Program-made: the position numbers and the translations under genes | Assembly (NCBI GenBank): GCA_038320555.1 | Contig: JBBQEJ010000007.1 | Span: 8,210-72,209 of the forward strand | Origin: JALZOC01 sp038320555 | GTDB lineage: Bacteria > Acidobacteriota > Vicinamibacteria > Vicinamibacterales > 2-12-FULL-66-21 | Length of the DNA stretch: 64,000 nt | Reading direction: 5' to 3' | Notes under the pieces: model-generated | The model's database searches: none | What the model saw: the letters and a program-made list of their open reading frames with translations, nothing else | What the model was told of the DNA's origin: nothing | Part shown: piece by piece, positions 15,993 to 25,730 of the stretch | Layout of the letters: every line of letters starts with the position of its first letter | Numbering within the stretch: position 1 is the stretch's first letter

Positions 15993-17450
15993 ATGATTCG
16001 TCGCTTTGGGTCGTGCGCCGTGCAATGGGCCCTTGCGGCCGCCCTGGTTTCGATGCCATTCGCGATGCGTGCGGCGCCGCAGCAGCCATCGGCTCGGGCC
16101 CACACCGGCCAGACGGCGCTCGATCGGTACGTCGCCGCCCCCGACTCCAGCTTCGCCTGGAAGGTCCTGCGCGATCTGCCGGCCGAAGGGGTTACGGCGA
16201 CGCTCCTGGAGATGACGTCCCAGCGCTGGCTGACCGAGCAGGAGGTCGAGCGGCCGCTGTGGACCCACTGGCTCACCGTTATCCGCCCTGCGAAGGTGAC
16301 GAGCGACGCGGCGCTTCTCTTCATCACCGGCGGCAGCAGCGAGCGCCCGGCGCCGGCGCGCCCGCCGGCGTGGCTGGTGGAAGCCGCGCAGACCACCGGC
16401 ACGGTGACGGCCGAGCTTCGACTCGTGCCGAACCAGCCCATGGTATTCAAGGACGATCCGGCGCGCATGCCGCGCTCCGAGGACGACTTCATCGCGTACA
16501 CCTGGAACAAATACCTGCGCACCGGTGACGAGAAATGGCCCGCGCGGCTGCCGATGACGAAGAGCGCGGTCCGCGCCATGGACGCGGTCAGCGCCTTTGC
16601 CGCATCGGCCGAAGGCGGGACGACCCGGGTCGCGCGCTTCGTGGTCACGGGCGCATCGAAGCGCGGCTGGACGACGTGGACGACTGCGGCAGTTGATCAG
16701 CGCGTCATTGCGATCGCTCCGGCCGTCATCGACATGCTCAACGTCGAGCCGTCGTTTATCCATCACTACCGCGCCTACGGCGCATGGTCCGACGCCGTGA
16801 AGGACTACGTGCAGCAGGGCATCATGGACTGGATGGGAACGCCTCAGTTCCGCGCGCTGATGAAGATCGAGGAGCCGTACGAATACCGCGATCGGTTGAC
16901 GATGCCGAAGTTTCTGCTGAACGCGTCGGGCGATCAATTCTTCCTGCCCGACTCCTCGCGCTTTTACTTCGACGACCTTCAGGGCGAAAAGCATCTGCGG
17001 TACGTGCCGAATGCCTCGCACTCGCTCGAGAAGACCGATGCGCTCGAGAATATCCAGGCGTTCTACATGTCGATCGTCAAGGAGACTCCACGTCCCCAGA
17101 TCAAGTGGACCTTCGAGCGCGACGGGTCGATCAAGGTGGTCGCCAGGGACCGGCCGGACGCGGTGCTGATGTGGCAGGCGACGAACCCGGCGGCGCGGAA
17201 TTTTCGGCAGGACGCCATTGGCGATGCATACCAGAGTACGCCGCTGACGCCCAGCGGTCCGAACACCTGGGTCGCGCGTGTCCAGACCCCTGTGAAAGGG
17301 TGGACGGCGTTCTTCGTCGAGATGACGTTCCCCACCGGAGGAAAATATCCGTTCAAGGAAACGACTGCCATCCGGGTGCTTCCCGATACGTTGCCGTACG
17401 GCGCCCCCAAGCCGCAGCATCCCTCGACGTCAGAGCGGCGATCGCGCTAA
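15993..17450 (+). CDS. Secreted PqaA-type protein (PhoPQ-activated pathogenicity-related family)
   Basis: A 485-aa exported protein. The signal peptide is at the start (ending near FAMRAAPQQ). The body is an alpha/beta-hydrolase-like domain with VVTGASKRGWTTW (nucleophile-elbow region), then NASGDQFFLPDSSRFY and NASHSLEK near the expected acid and histidine positions, as in the PhoPQ-activated protein family. Catalytic activity in this family is not established. The start at ATG 15993 is chosen over an in-frame TTG at 15981 because GGAGG at 15983-15987 is well spaced from it. The terminator immediately upstream suggests attenuation or a weak own promoter. Confidence 0.85.
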   Translation: MIRRFGSCAVQWALAAALVSMPFAMRAAPQQPSARAHTGQTALDRYVAAPDSSFAWKVLRDLPAEGVTATLLEMTSQRWLTEQEVERPLWTHWLTVIRPAKVTSDAALLFITGGSSERPAPARPPAWLVEAAQTTGTVTAELRLVPNQPMVFKDDPARMPRSEDDFIAYTWNKYLRTGDEKWPARLPMTKSAVRAMDAVSAFAASAEGGTTRVARFVVTGASKRGWTTWTTAAVDQRVIAIAPAVIDMLNVEPSFIHHYRAYGAWSDAVKDYVQQGIMDWMGTPQFRALMKIEEPYEYRDRLTMPKFLLNASGDQFFLPDSSRFYFDDLQGEKHLRYVPNASHSLEKTDALENIQAFYMSIVKETPRPQIKWTFERDGSIKVVARDRPDAVLMWQATNPAARNFRQDAIGDAYQSTPLTPSGPNTWVARVQTPVKGWTAFFVEMTFPTGGKYPFKETTAIRVLPDTLPYGAPKPQHPSTSERRSR

Positions 17451-17480
17451 CGGCTGCCTCTCGCGCACGGAGCAGATCAT

Positions 17481-17752
17481 CTCGCGCAGAGAACGCAGAG
17501 GTCGCAGAGAAGATCCTCTCACGCCGAGTCGCCAAGGCCGCCGAAGACCGATCGATACCTGCCGAGTCGGTTCCGCCGACCCGCGCTTCGCGCGGCAGGA
17601 GGTCACGAGATCCCAGAAACAAGCAGCACATGACCTCTCTGCTGTTTGTTTCTGGGATCTCGCGACCTCCTGTTGGCCGGCCGAAGGCCGGCGTCGGCGG
17701 AACACACTGTGGCAGGGTGTCTTCTCGGCGCTCTCAGCGATCTCTGCGCGAG
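17481..17752. repeat. Nested giant palindromic element, about 270 bp
   Basis: This element takes up most of the gene-free gap 17451-17870. The outer arms (CTCGCGCAGAGA at 17481-17492 with TCTCTGCGCGAG at 17741-17752) enclose further paired blocks (GTTCCGCCGAC/GTCGGCGGAAC), two small hairpins (CCGCGCTTCGCGCGG and GGCCGGCCGAAGGCCGGC) and a core whose arms at 17596-17626 and 17639-17672 pair almost perfectly and contain GAGATCCCAGAAACAA / TTGTTTCTGGGATCTC. A truncated relative is at 54929-55087. No open reading frame of quality lies in the element. Confidence 0.85.
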
Positions 17753-17870
17753 TACGTGACTTGCAACCGGAGTGTCTATTTGAATAATGGCAGGGTCTCC
17801 CGTTCCCTCTGTCCGCCCCTGTGCCATATACTCGGGCGCGGGGGTGTGACTGGATCGAAGTGCTCAGCGC

Positions 17871-19162
17871 GTGATCGCCGCCGTGGCGGCCGCGGCCCGC
17901 AGGCGGCGCGCACGCGAAACAAGCCGTCTCCTGTGGCGGGTTGCGCCGATCGTGTCGGCAACAGGGCTCATCGTGGCTGCGTTCGTGAGATGGAGGAACG
18001 CGTCTGCGGTCATTCCGCCGGTCTTGCTGGTCCTCGCCGCAGCGGCGTGGATCGCGTACGCGTATCTGCAGCGGTATCGCGTGCGCGTCTCAGATGCGAC
18101 GGCTGCCGCGATTGACGACGACGCGCACCTCGGCGGTGAACTGCGAAGCGCGGCCTGGTTTGCGGCTCGCGGCACGACCGACCCCTGGGCAGGTTTCCAT
18201 CTCGAGCGGGCGGCCGATCACCTCGAGTCCATTGATTTCGCCCGACTGTACCCGCCCGTTCGCGCACGTCGCGCACGCGTGGCGACGGGCGTGATGGTCG
18301 CGCTCGCATTGCTCCTCGTGGCGACGTTCCCCGAGCGCCCTCGCGCCGTCGCGGCGACGCGGGTCGCGCCTTCCGAGACGGCCCCGCGGAAGGTGCCGCC
18401 AGTCGCGCTCGAGGGTGTGCCTGCGGAATTGCCTCAGGAGCTCGAAGACCTCCTCGCGGCCATTGAAAACGGCACGTTGCCAGCCGGGAGTGCCGCGGAC
18501 GCCGCGCTGCGGAATACGCTCACCCACCTCCAGGCGTTGAAGGATCCGCAGGCGCTCGCGGCGCTGGCCCGTGCCATGGCCGCCGATCGATCGCGGGCCG
18601 ACGACGGCGCGAAGATGAAAGAGCTTGCGGATCGGGCAAAGCGGGATGCGTCGATGACGCCGCCATCAGACATCCGGGACGCGCTCCAGCAACTGTCGAA
18701 GAAGCTGTCGGATCCGGAGCGCGAGATGGATTCCGCCGGATTCGAGAAGAGCGACGAGGCCCAACCACAGGCCGGCGCCGACCTTGCCGGCCCGCCCCCG
18801 CAGTCGTCACGCGATGCCAGCGCGATTGCGTCGCTCGGAATGGTCGCGTTGTCCAAGCAGGAAGCTTCAGATCCGAACGCGCCTCCCGGAGCGGGCGCCG
18901 GCGGCGCATCATCGTCGCCGGGTCCAGGCGGCACGATGGCCGGGATTTCCAAGGCCTTGCGCCATGAGATCATCGAGGCGAATGAGGACGACGTGAGCGG
19001 CGACGTGCACACGGCCGAGCGCCGGCAAACGGAGCGCGGGAAAGCGGCCGCGACGTTCACGGGAAGCGCCTCCGGAACGTTCGATGCCACGCGGGCGTCA
19101 GCTCCGCCGCCGGTGCCGGAAACGCGCCGCGCGGGGATTCAGACATACTTCAGCCGTAAACA

Positions 19163-19166
<4 letters not shown>
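17871..19166 (+). CDS. Membrane protein of unknown function, first gene of the MoxR/VWA operon
   Basis: A 431-aa protein starting at GTG 17871 (the only reasonable start after an in-frame stop at 17847). Two adjacent transmembrane helices lie near residues 20-65 and a third near 139-156, separated by a segment with DDDAHLGGELRSAAWF. The C-terminal two thirds is soluble, alanine/acid-rich and probably partly helical, ending in low-complexity Gly/Ser/Pro stretches. The layout recalls DUF4175-like proteins found beside moxR/batA genes, but this is weak. It overlaps moxR by 4 bp (ATGA), so it is co-translated with the chaperone operon. Confidence 0.75.
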
Positions 19167-20155
<989 letters not shown>

Positions 20156-20173
20156 TTTCTGCCAGGTCGCAGG

Positions 20174-20208
20174 CTGGCAGCTGGCAACTGGAAACTGGCA
20201 ACTGGAAA
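20174..20208. repeat. Heptad repeat array (CTGGCAA/CTGGAAA), single arm
   Basis: Five exact-phase 7-bp units: CTGGCAG, CTGGCAA, CTGGAAA, CTGGCAA, CTGGAAA. They lie between moxR and the DUF58 gene, 11 bp before its ATG. No complementary array is present, only a short hairpin CTGCCAG/CTGGCAG at its left edge. Confidence 0.8.
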
Positions 20209-20219
20209 CCCCGGCCCGA

Positions 20220-21164
20220 ATGCCCCTCCGTTTCGAAAACGATTTCCTGAAAAAGCTCGAGTACTTGCACGTGGTTTCCAAGCGTGCGCTTGCGGGACAG
20301 AACCGTGCGGACCGGTTATCGCCGAAGCGAGGACGAGGGCTGGAGTTCGCCGATCATCGACCCTACACCCCGGGTGACGACTACCGGCACATCGACTGGA
20401 AGGCCTACAAGCGTCTCAACCGGCTCCTGCTCCGGCTGTTCGACGAAGAGCGGGATCTGTCAATCTACGTGATGCTCGATGTCAGCCGCTCGATGGCGGA
20501 ACCGGCGAAGTTCGACATGGCCAGGCGGATTGCCGCGGCCTTGTGTTACATCGGCCTGGTCCATCTGGATCGGTTGACGATTGTGCCATTCGGCCGGGGC
20601 CTCGGCCACGAATCGTCACCAGGACGAGGGAAGGGACGGATCTTCCGCGTGTTCGATGCGCTCGAACGGCTCGAAGCGTCAGGGCCTACCGACCTGCGCG
20701 AGTCCTGCAAGGTGTTCGCATCACGCCCACGTCAGCTCGGGCTCGTCGTGATGATTTCGGACTTTCTCGACCCCGGGCCGCCTTCGCCAATGGCTGCGGC
20801 GGGCTCCCGCCGTAGCTCAACTGAAGGGAATTCGCGAGCGAAGGCGGAAGGGTACCAGGCCGGACTCAAGATCCTACGCACGCTCGGCCACGATGTGTTT
20901 GCCGTGCACGTAACGTCGGAGCGGGACCGCGATCCGGGGGTGCTCGGCACAGTCCGCTTCGTCGACGTCGAGACGGGCGAGGTGCGCGAGGTAGACGTCA
21001 CGCCGCGGCTTGCGACCGCCTACATCCAGGCCTCAAAGGCGCACGGTGAGGCGCTGGAGCATTTCTGCGGACGCTACGACATCGGCTACGTGCGGGCGGA
21101 GGCGGAGCGGCCCTTTGAAGACGTCATTCTGCGGACCTTCCGCCAGGGACGGTTTCTCGCATGA
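20220..21164 (+). CDS. DUF58-domain protein
   Basis: A 314-aa soluble protein with the DUF58 core: GLEFADHRPYTPGDDYRHID followed by WKAYKRLN, then a VWA-like MLDVSRSM motif (D-x-S-x-S). DUF58 proteins are the usual adaptor encoded between moxR and batA-type genes. No clear Shine-Dalgarno sequence is seen: the heptad repeat array takes that place. It overlaps the next gene by 4 bp (ATGA). Confidence 0.93.
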   Translation: MPLRFENDFLKKLEYLHVVSKRALAGQNRADRLSPKRGRGLEFADHRPYTPGDDYRHIDWKAYKRLNRLLLRLFDEERDLSIYVMLDVSRSMAEPAKFDMARRIAAALCYIGLVHLDRLTIVPFGRGLGHESSPGRGKGRIFRVFDALERLEASGPTDLRESCKVFASRPRQLGLVVMISDFLDPGPPSPMAAAGSRRSSTEGNSRAKAEGYQAGLKILRTLGHDVFAVHVTSERDRDPGVLGTVRFVDVETGEVREVDVTPRLATAYIQASKAHGEALEHFCGRYDIGYVRAEAERPFEDVILRTFRQGRFLA

Positions 21165-22969
21165 CGTTTGCCGGGATGGCGACGTGGCAGGCCTGGGCGC
21201 TTCTTGCCGGCGCGGGCGCGCTGGCCGCCGGCTTGTTTTTCATCAAGCTGCGCCCGCCGCGCATTCTCGTGCCCTCGCTGTCGTTGTGGCAGCGAGTGCT
21301 CGATGCCTCACCGGATATCACGCGGTGGGAGCGCATACGCCGGGCGGTGTCACTGCTCGTCACCGTAGCGATTGCCGCCATGCTGGCGATGGCGGTTGCC
21401 CGGCCTTCACGCGCGGCCGGGCCTGGCGCCGGTGCGCGCGGCCGGATGCTGGTGGTGATCGACTCTTCGTGGTCGATGCTGGCGAAGACGCGCGGCGGTG
21501 AAACGCGGTGGGACCGCGCGCGTGCGGAAGCGCGGCGACTTGCGGCGTCGAATGACGAGGTGGCGCTTGCCACGACGGCCGATGGCCTTGTCGAAGGGCC
21601 TACCGACGATACCGTGCTCATCGAATCGGCATTGGCGAGGCTGACGCCCTCGGTCTCGGATGCCTCCTCATCGTCGTCGTCCTGGCCCGTGATCTCCGGG
21701 ATGGACTCGGTCCATTTCATTACCGACGGCGCCGTTGCCCGCTCGCTCGATCGATCCGTGGTCGTGCACTCCGTGTTCGAGCCGGTTGCCAACGTTGCCA
21801 TCACGGCCTTCGACGTTCGGCCCTCGCTCGGGCCCGATCGGCGGGGACCCGGTTCGCAGATTGCCGAGGGCTACCTTGAAGTCGCAAATTTTGCGCCCGC
21901 GGCGCAGCAGGTTCATATCGTCCTGACGCGCGGAAACGTCACGATCGGCGATAGCCACATCGACATGGCGGCAGGCGAGGCGTATCGGCAGGTTATCCCG
22001 CTCACGCGGCAGGGAGACCCGTCGCTGCGGGCGCACGTGGAGGCATCGCAGAACGCGCTTGGCGTGGACGACGACGGTTTTGCGTGGATCGGGCGCGCGC
22101 AACGGTTGTCGGTCGTGGTCGTTGGAGAGCGCACCGAGTGGCTGCGGCGTCTGCTCGCGCCGGATGCCGATGTGCGCGCAACGTTCGTCACGCCTCAGGC
22201 GTATCGAGACGGACGCGAAGATGTGACGATCTTCGATCGTTGGGCGCCGGCGAGCCCGCCACCGCGACCCGCGCTCTACTTTGCGCCGCCCCCGGAGACG
22301 CCCTGGCTGTCGGGCTCGTCCGGTGTGGCCGCCGAGGAGGAAAGGCGCCCGCGATGGGAGAACGCTGGATCGCACCCCGTGCTTCGGGGAGTCGATCCGC
22401 TGACGATCCGGATCGACAAGGCGCGCGGGTATTCGTCGCCGCTGCTCATTGCGGCGGCGCGGTCGGCGCGTGGAACCCCACTCGTCTCCGTCAGCGAAAC
22501 TGCTGAACGCCGATTCGTCGTCGTGGGTTTCGGGCCATCGGAATCAAACCTCGCGTCGGCGCCCGGGTTTCCTGTTCTTGCCGGCAACGCTCTCGCGTGG
22601 CTGGCACATCCGGAGTCACAGGCACATTCGCTCCGCCCGGGCCTCGCGTCGTTCAGCGAGGTGACGACGAACGTGAGTGGGCCTCGCGGAGAATCGCTGC
22701 CGCTGACCCGCGTGGGCGGCGCGGCCGTCGGGATCCTTCGAACGCCCGGACTGTATGTGGCCGAAGGGGGAGGGACGCGAAGCACGTTTGCGATGAACAT
22801 GGCGGACCCCCAGCGATCGAATGTCGCGCACTCCACCCTCGCCTCAGGAGCGAACACGGCCTCCGCGCAGGGATTTCCGGACCCCTCCTGGTGGATAGGC
22901 TGCGCGATAGCGGCGTTCGTGCTCGCGCTTGTCGAGTGGTGGACATGGCAGCGCCGCCTCACGGTCTGA
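21161..22969 (+). CDS. BatA-like membrane protein with VWA domain
   Basis: A 602-aa membrane protein. Two N-terminal transmembrane helices (about 9-26 and 62-82) with the BatA-type segment FIKLRPPRILVPSLSLWQR precede a VWA domain whose MIDAS is VIDSSWSML (D-x-S-x-S). A long periplasmic region and a C-terminal helix (about 570-592) follow. Such proteins form the membrane-bound part of MoxR systems. It overlaps the DUF58 stop by 4 bp. A poly-serine stretch (about residues 168-173) lies in the VWA region. Confidence 0.88.
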   Translation: MTFAGMATWQAWALLAGAGALAAGLFFIKLRPPRILVPSLSLWQRVLDASPDITRWERIRRAVSLLVTVAIAAMLAMAVARPSRAAGPGAGARGRMLVVIDSSWSMLAKTRGGETRWDRARAEARRLAASNDEVALATTADGLVEGPTDDTVLIESALARLTPSVSDASSSSSSWPVISGMDSVHFITDGAVARSLDRSVVVHSVFEPVANVAITAFDVRPSLGPDRRGPGSQIAEGYLEVANFAPAAQQVHIVLTRGNVTIGDSHIDMAAGEAYRQVIPLTRQGDPSLRAHVEASQNALGVDDDGFAWIGRAQRLSVVVVGERTEWLRRLLAPDADVRATFVTPQAYRDGREDVTIFDRWAPASPPPRPALYFAPPPETPWLSGSSGVAAEEERRPRWENAGSHPVLRGVDPLTIRIDKARGYSSPLLIAAARSARGTPLVSVSETAERRFVVVGFGPSESNLASAPGFPVLAGNALAWLAHPESQAHSLRPGLASFSEVTTNVSGPRGESLPLTRVGGAAVGILRTPGLYVAEGGGTRSTFAMNMADPQRSNVAHSTLASGANTASAQGFPDPSWWIGCAIAAFVLALVEWWTWQRRLTV

Positions 22970-22973
22970 TGTC

Positions 22974-25577
22974 GTGGTGAGCTGGGTTGCGCCGGGCGCG
23001 TTGTGGTTGTTGGCGGGCGTGCCGCTCGTCTGGCTTGCGCACCTGCTCGCGCGCACGAGCTTCAACCCGCGCCAGCGACGTCTCCAGGCGGCCGTACGGT
23101 CGCTGCTGCTTGCCGCGCTGGCGCTCGCGCTGGCCCGCCCCGTGCTCTCCACGAGCTCGCCGCGTCAGTCCATCGTCTACGTCGTCGACGTCTCGCACAG
23201 CATCTCGAGCCGCGCGATCGAGGAAGCCGCGCGGCGGATCGATGAGCTCAACGCCGGACTCCGTCCGAGCCATTGGCGCATCGTGGCCTTCGGCGCAACC
23301 TCGGCAACACTCGACAATACCGCGGCACTACGGCGACTGGCGCAGATCGACACCTCTGAAGCCAATCAGTCAATCGATCGTACTGGATCGGATCTCGAAC
23401 GGGCGCTTGGCGCGGCGCGCGCACAACTGGCGCCGGATTCCACGCCGCGAATCGTGCTGTTCACGGACGGCCGGCCAACGATGGGAGATGTTCGTGCGGC
23501 GGTCCTGCGTCTGGCGGCTGCCCACGTTCCGATATTCGTCGAGCCGATGTCCGTGCGGTCGCTGGGCGACACGTGGGTCGACCGGATAGATCTGCCGGAG
23601 CGGATGGCGGCGGGCGCGGCGTTCACGGCTGTCGTCGCGGTGGGTGCGCAGCGCGGCGCGGCCGCCACCGTCGAGCTTCGCTCGGAGGGGGCCGTTCTTG
23701 CGAGCCGGCACCTCACGATCCCGTCCGGCCTCACCGCCGTCGCGCTCGAGGCACGCATCGACGAGCCGGGCAGCCACGTCTTTCAGGCGTCGATTTCAGT
23801 CGCCGGCGATCCGCTGATGGCCAACAACACGCTCGAGCGTGCGGCGCGGGCGGATCCTCGAGGGCGTGTGTTGTATATCGAGGGAACGCCCGCGAGCGCG
23901 CGATATCTTGCCGGTGCGCTCAAGGGCGGCGGCTTTGACGTCGCCGTCAGGCCGCCATCAGGACTCCCAGCGAGCGCGGCCGCGCTCGATCCGTGGGACG
24001 TCGTGATCATCAGCGACGTCGCGCGCGCCGCTCTCCCGAACGGATCCATAGCCGCGCTGACTGAATGGGTCGAGAAACTCGGGGGAGGGCTCCTGGTGGC
24101 GGGCGGGGAATCCGTGTTCGGCGAGGGCGGTTACCAGAAAACTGCGATCGAACGGATTACGCCCGTGACCTTCGAACGACGCGACGAGCCGGACGTGGCG
24201 CTGGTTCTGGTTCTCGATCGATCGTGGAGCATGGCAGGGCCGTCCATCGATCTGTGCAAGGCAGCGGCGCAAGCGGCCGTCGATGTCATGACGGACAAGC
24301 AGGCGGTCGGTGTCATTACGTTCAACGATCAGTACGACTGGAACGTGCCGCTCGGCACCGTCGGACAGAATCGCGCGACCATCCGGGAAAGGATTGCCGC
24401 CATCTCGCCTTCCGGTCCCACGCGAATCTTTCCCGCGCTCGAGCAGGCGTATCTGGCGCTCCGCGCCGCAAAGGCGCGCGCGAAGCACGTCGTCGTATTG
24501 TCAGACGGTCGATCGCTCCCAGACGATCACGAGACGCTCGTACGGAAGATGTCGGCCGCGCATATTACGGTGTCGTCGGTTGCCGTCGGGCCAGCGGCGG
24601 ACCGCGAGCTGCTGCACAACATCGCGGTCTGGGGCAAGGGACGGGACTATTCCGTGCAGAACGCGAGAGAGCTGCCGGAGGTCTTCGTCAAGGAAGCAAA
24701 GAACGCCGCCACCCCATCATTCGATGAAAAAGACATCACGCCGATTGTGAAAGCTTCTGCGTTTCTTGGCGCCGTGGACGTCGCGCGCGCGCCGCACCTC
24801 AAAGGCGTGACCGCCACGGTGATCAAGGACGCCGCGCTGGAAGTGCTCTCCACCGATGAGGGCGATCCGTTACTGGCATTCTGGCCCGTGGGGCTCGGGC
24901 GGACCGCGGTCTTCACGTCCGATGTCAAAGATCGATGGGCGGCCGGCTGGATCAAGTGGCGCGGCTATGGTCCGTTCTTCTCGGCGGTCGTGCACGCCGT
25001 CGAGCGACAGAGGCCGCGGCTGCTCGATCTGGATGCGGTGCCTGGTCAGATTGACAACGGCACGCGGCCTGTTGCCGTTTCACTCGAGGCTCGGGACGCG
25101 AATGGTGGATACCGCGAATTGCTCCGGCCGTCCGTCGGCATCGTCGCCGGTGAGAGTTCCGCCAACGTTCCGCTTCGACAGGTTGCGCCTGGCCGCTACG
25201 AAGCATCCGTGCTCGCGGATGCCTCGCGCATGGTCACGATCACAACGGCGGATGCCAACGGCACAACGATCTCCCGCGTCGTTGCTGCCGACCGAGCGGC
25301 GGAGTACCGGTTTCGCCCCGCGGATGCTGCGCTGCTGAAGTCGTTGGCTTCGGCCACCGGCGGCAGCTGGACACCGGCGGTATCGGCTCTGAGGGCCGCG
25401 CCAACCGATCGCCACAGCCAACGCCGGCCTCTGTGGCCTGCCCTGACGATGGGCGCGCTCGGCCTGTGGTTCATCGATTTGCTGCTGCGCCGCGTGCGCG
25501 TGCTCGAACCACGCGTCGCGCCACAGACGCACACGGAAGATCACGTGCGACAGATGCACAGAGAAGAACACGGATAG
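22974..25577 (+). CDS. Large membrane protein with two VWA domains and a GATase1-like domain
   Basis: About 867 aa from GTG 22974 (22977 is equally possible), 4 bp after the previous stop; an open frame inside the upstream gene is less likely. Two N-terminal transmembrane helices come first, then a VWA-like domain (VVDVSHSIS), a class-I glutamine-amidotransferase-like fold (LYIEGTPASARYLAGALKGG ... LLVAGGESVFGEGGY) and a second VWA domain with a full MIDAS (VLDRSWSMAGPSID). A C-terminal helix follows. The GATase-like part lacks an obvious catalytic cysteine. The last ~17 residues (QTHTEDHVRQMHREEHG) are encoded by an ACACGGA-type repeat, so the tail is probably acquired. Confidence 0.88.
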   Translation: MVSWVAPGALWLLAGVPLVWLAHLLARTSFNPRQRRLQAAVRSLLLAALALALARPVLSTSSPRQSIVYVVDVSHSISSRAIEEAARRIDELNAGLRPSHWRIVAFGATSATLDNTAALRRLAQIDTSEANQSIDRTGSDLERALGAARAQLAPDSTPRIVLFTDGRPTMGDVRAAVLRLAAAHVPIFVEPMSVRSLGDTWVDRIDLPERMAAGAAFTAVVAVGAQRGAAATVELRSEGAVLASRHLTIPSGLTAVALEARIDEPGSHVFQASISVAGDPLMANNTLERAARADPRGRVLYIEGTPASARYLAGALKGGGFDVAVRPPSGLPASAAALDPWDVVIISDVARAALPNGSIAALTEWVEKLGGGLLVAGGESVFGEGGYQKTAIERITPVTFERRDEPDVALVLVLDRSWSMAGPSIDLCKAAAQAAVDVMTDKQAVGVITFNDQYDWNVPLGTVGQNRATIRERIAAISPSGPTRIFPALEQAYLALRAAKARAKHVVVLSDGRSLPDDHETLVRKMSAAHITVSSVAVGPAADRELLHNIAVWGKGRDYSVQNARELPEVFVKEAKNAATPSFDEKDITPIVKASAFLGAVDVARAPHLKGVTATVIKDAALEVLSTDEGDPLLAFWPVGLGRTAVFTSDVKDRWAAGWIKWRGYGPFFSAVVHAVERQRPRLLDLDAVPGQIDNGTRPVAVSLEARDANGGYRELLRPSVGIVAGESSANVPLRQVAPGRYEASVLADASRMVTITTADANGTTISRVVAADRAAEYRFRPADAALLKSLASATGGSWTPAVSALRAAPTDRHSQRRPLWPALTMGALGLWFIDLLLRRVRVLEPRVAPQTHTEDHVRQMHREEHG

Positions 25578-25691
25578 ATGCGCCCTGCGCCCCCGACGCC
25601 GCAGCGCCGACTTGAGTGACGTGGCGGATTCGATGACAGGCCGCGGACGACGCGCCCTCTTTTGTCCGTGTTTGTCCGTGTGCTTCCGTGG
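25528..25691. repeat. ACACGGA-type inverted repeat overlapping a gene end
   Basis: Left units CGCACACGGAAG (25528-25539) and AACACGGAT (25567-25575) are complementary to a right block TTTGTCCGTG TTTGTCCGTG TGCTTCCGTGG at 25661-25691. The left arm lies inside the 3' end of the VWA gene and the right arm ends 40 bp before the next ATG. Confidence 0.75.
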
Positions 25692-25730
25692 CATGAGATA
25701 TCCTCAGCCGGCACCGTAATAGGAGGAATC

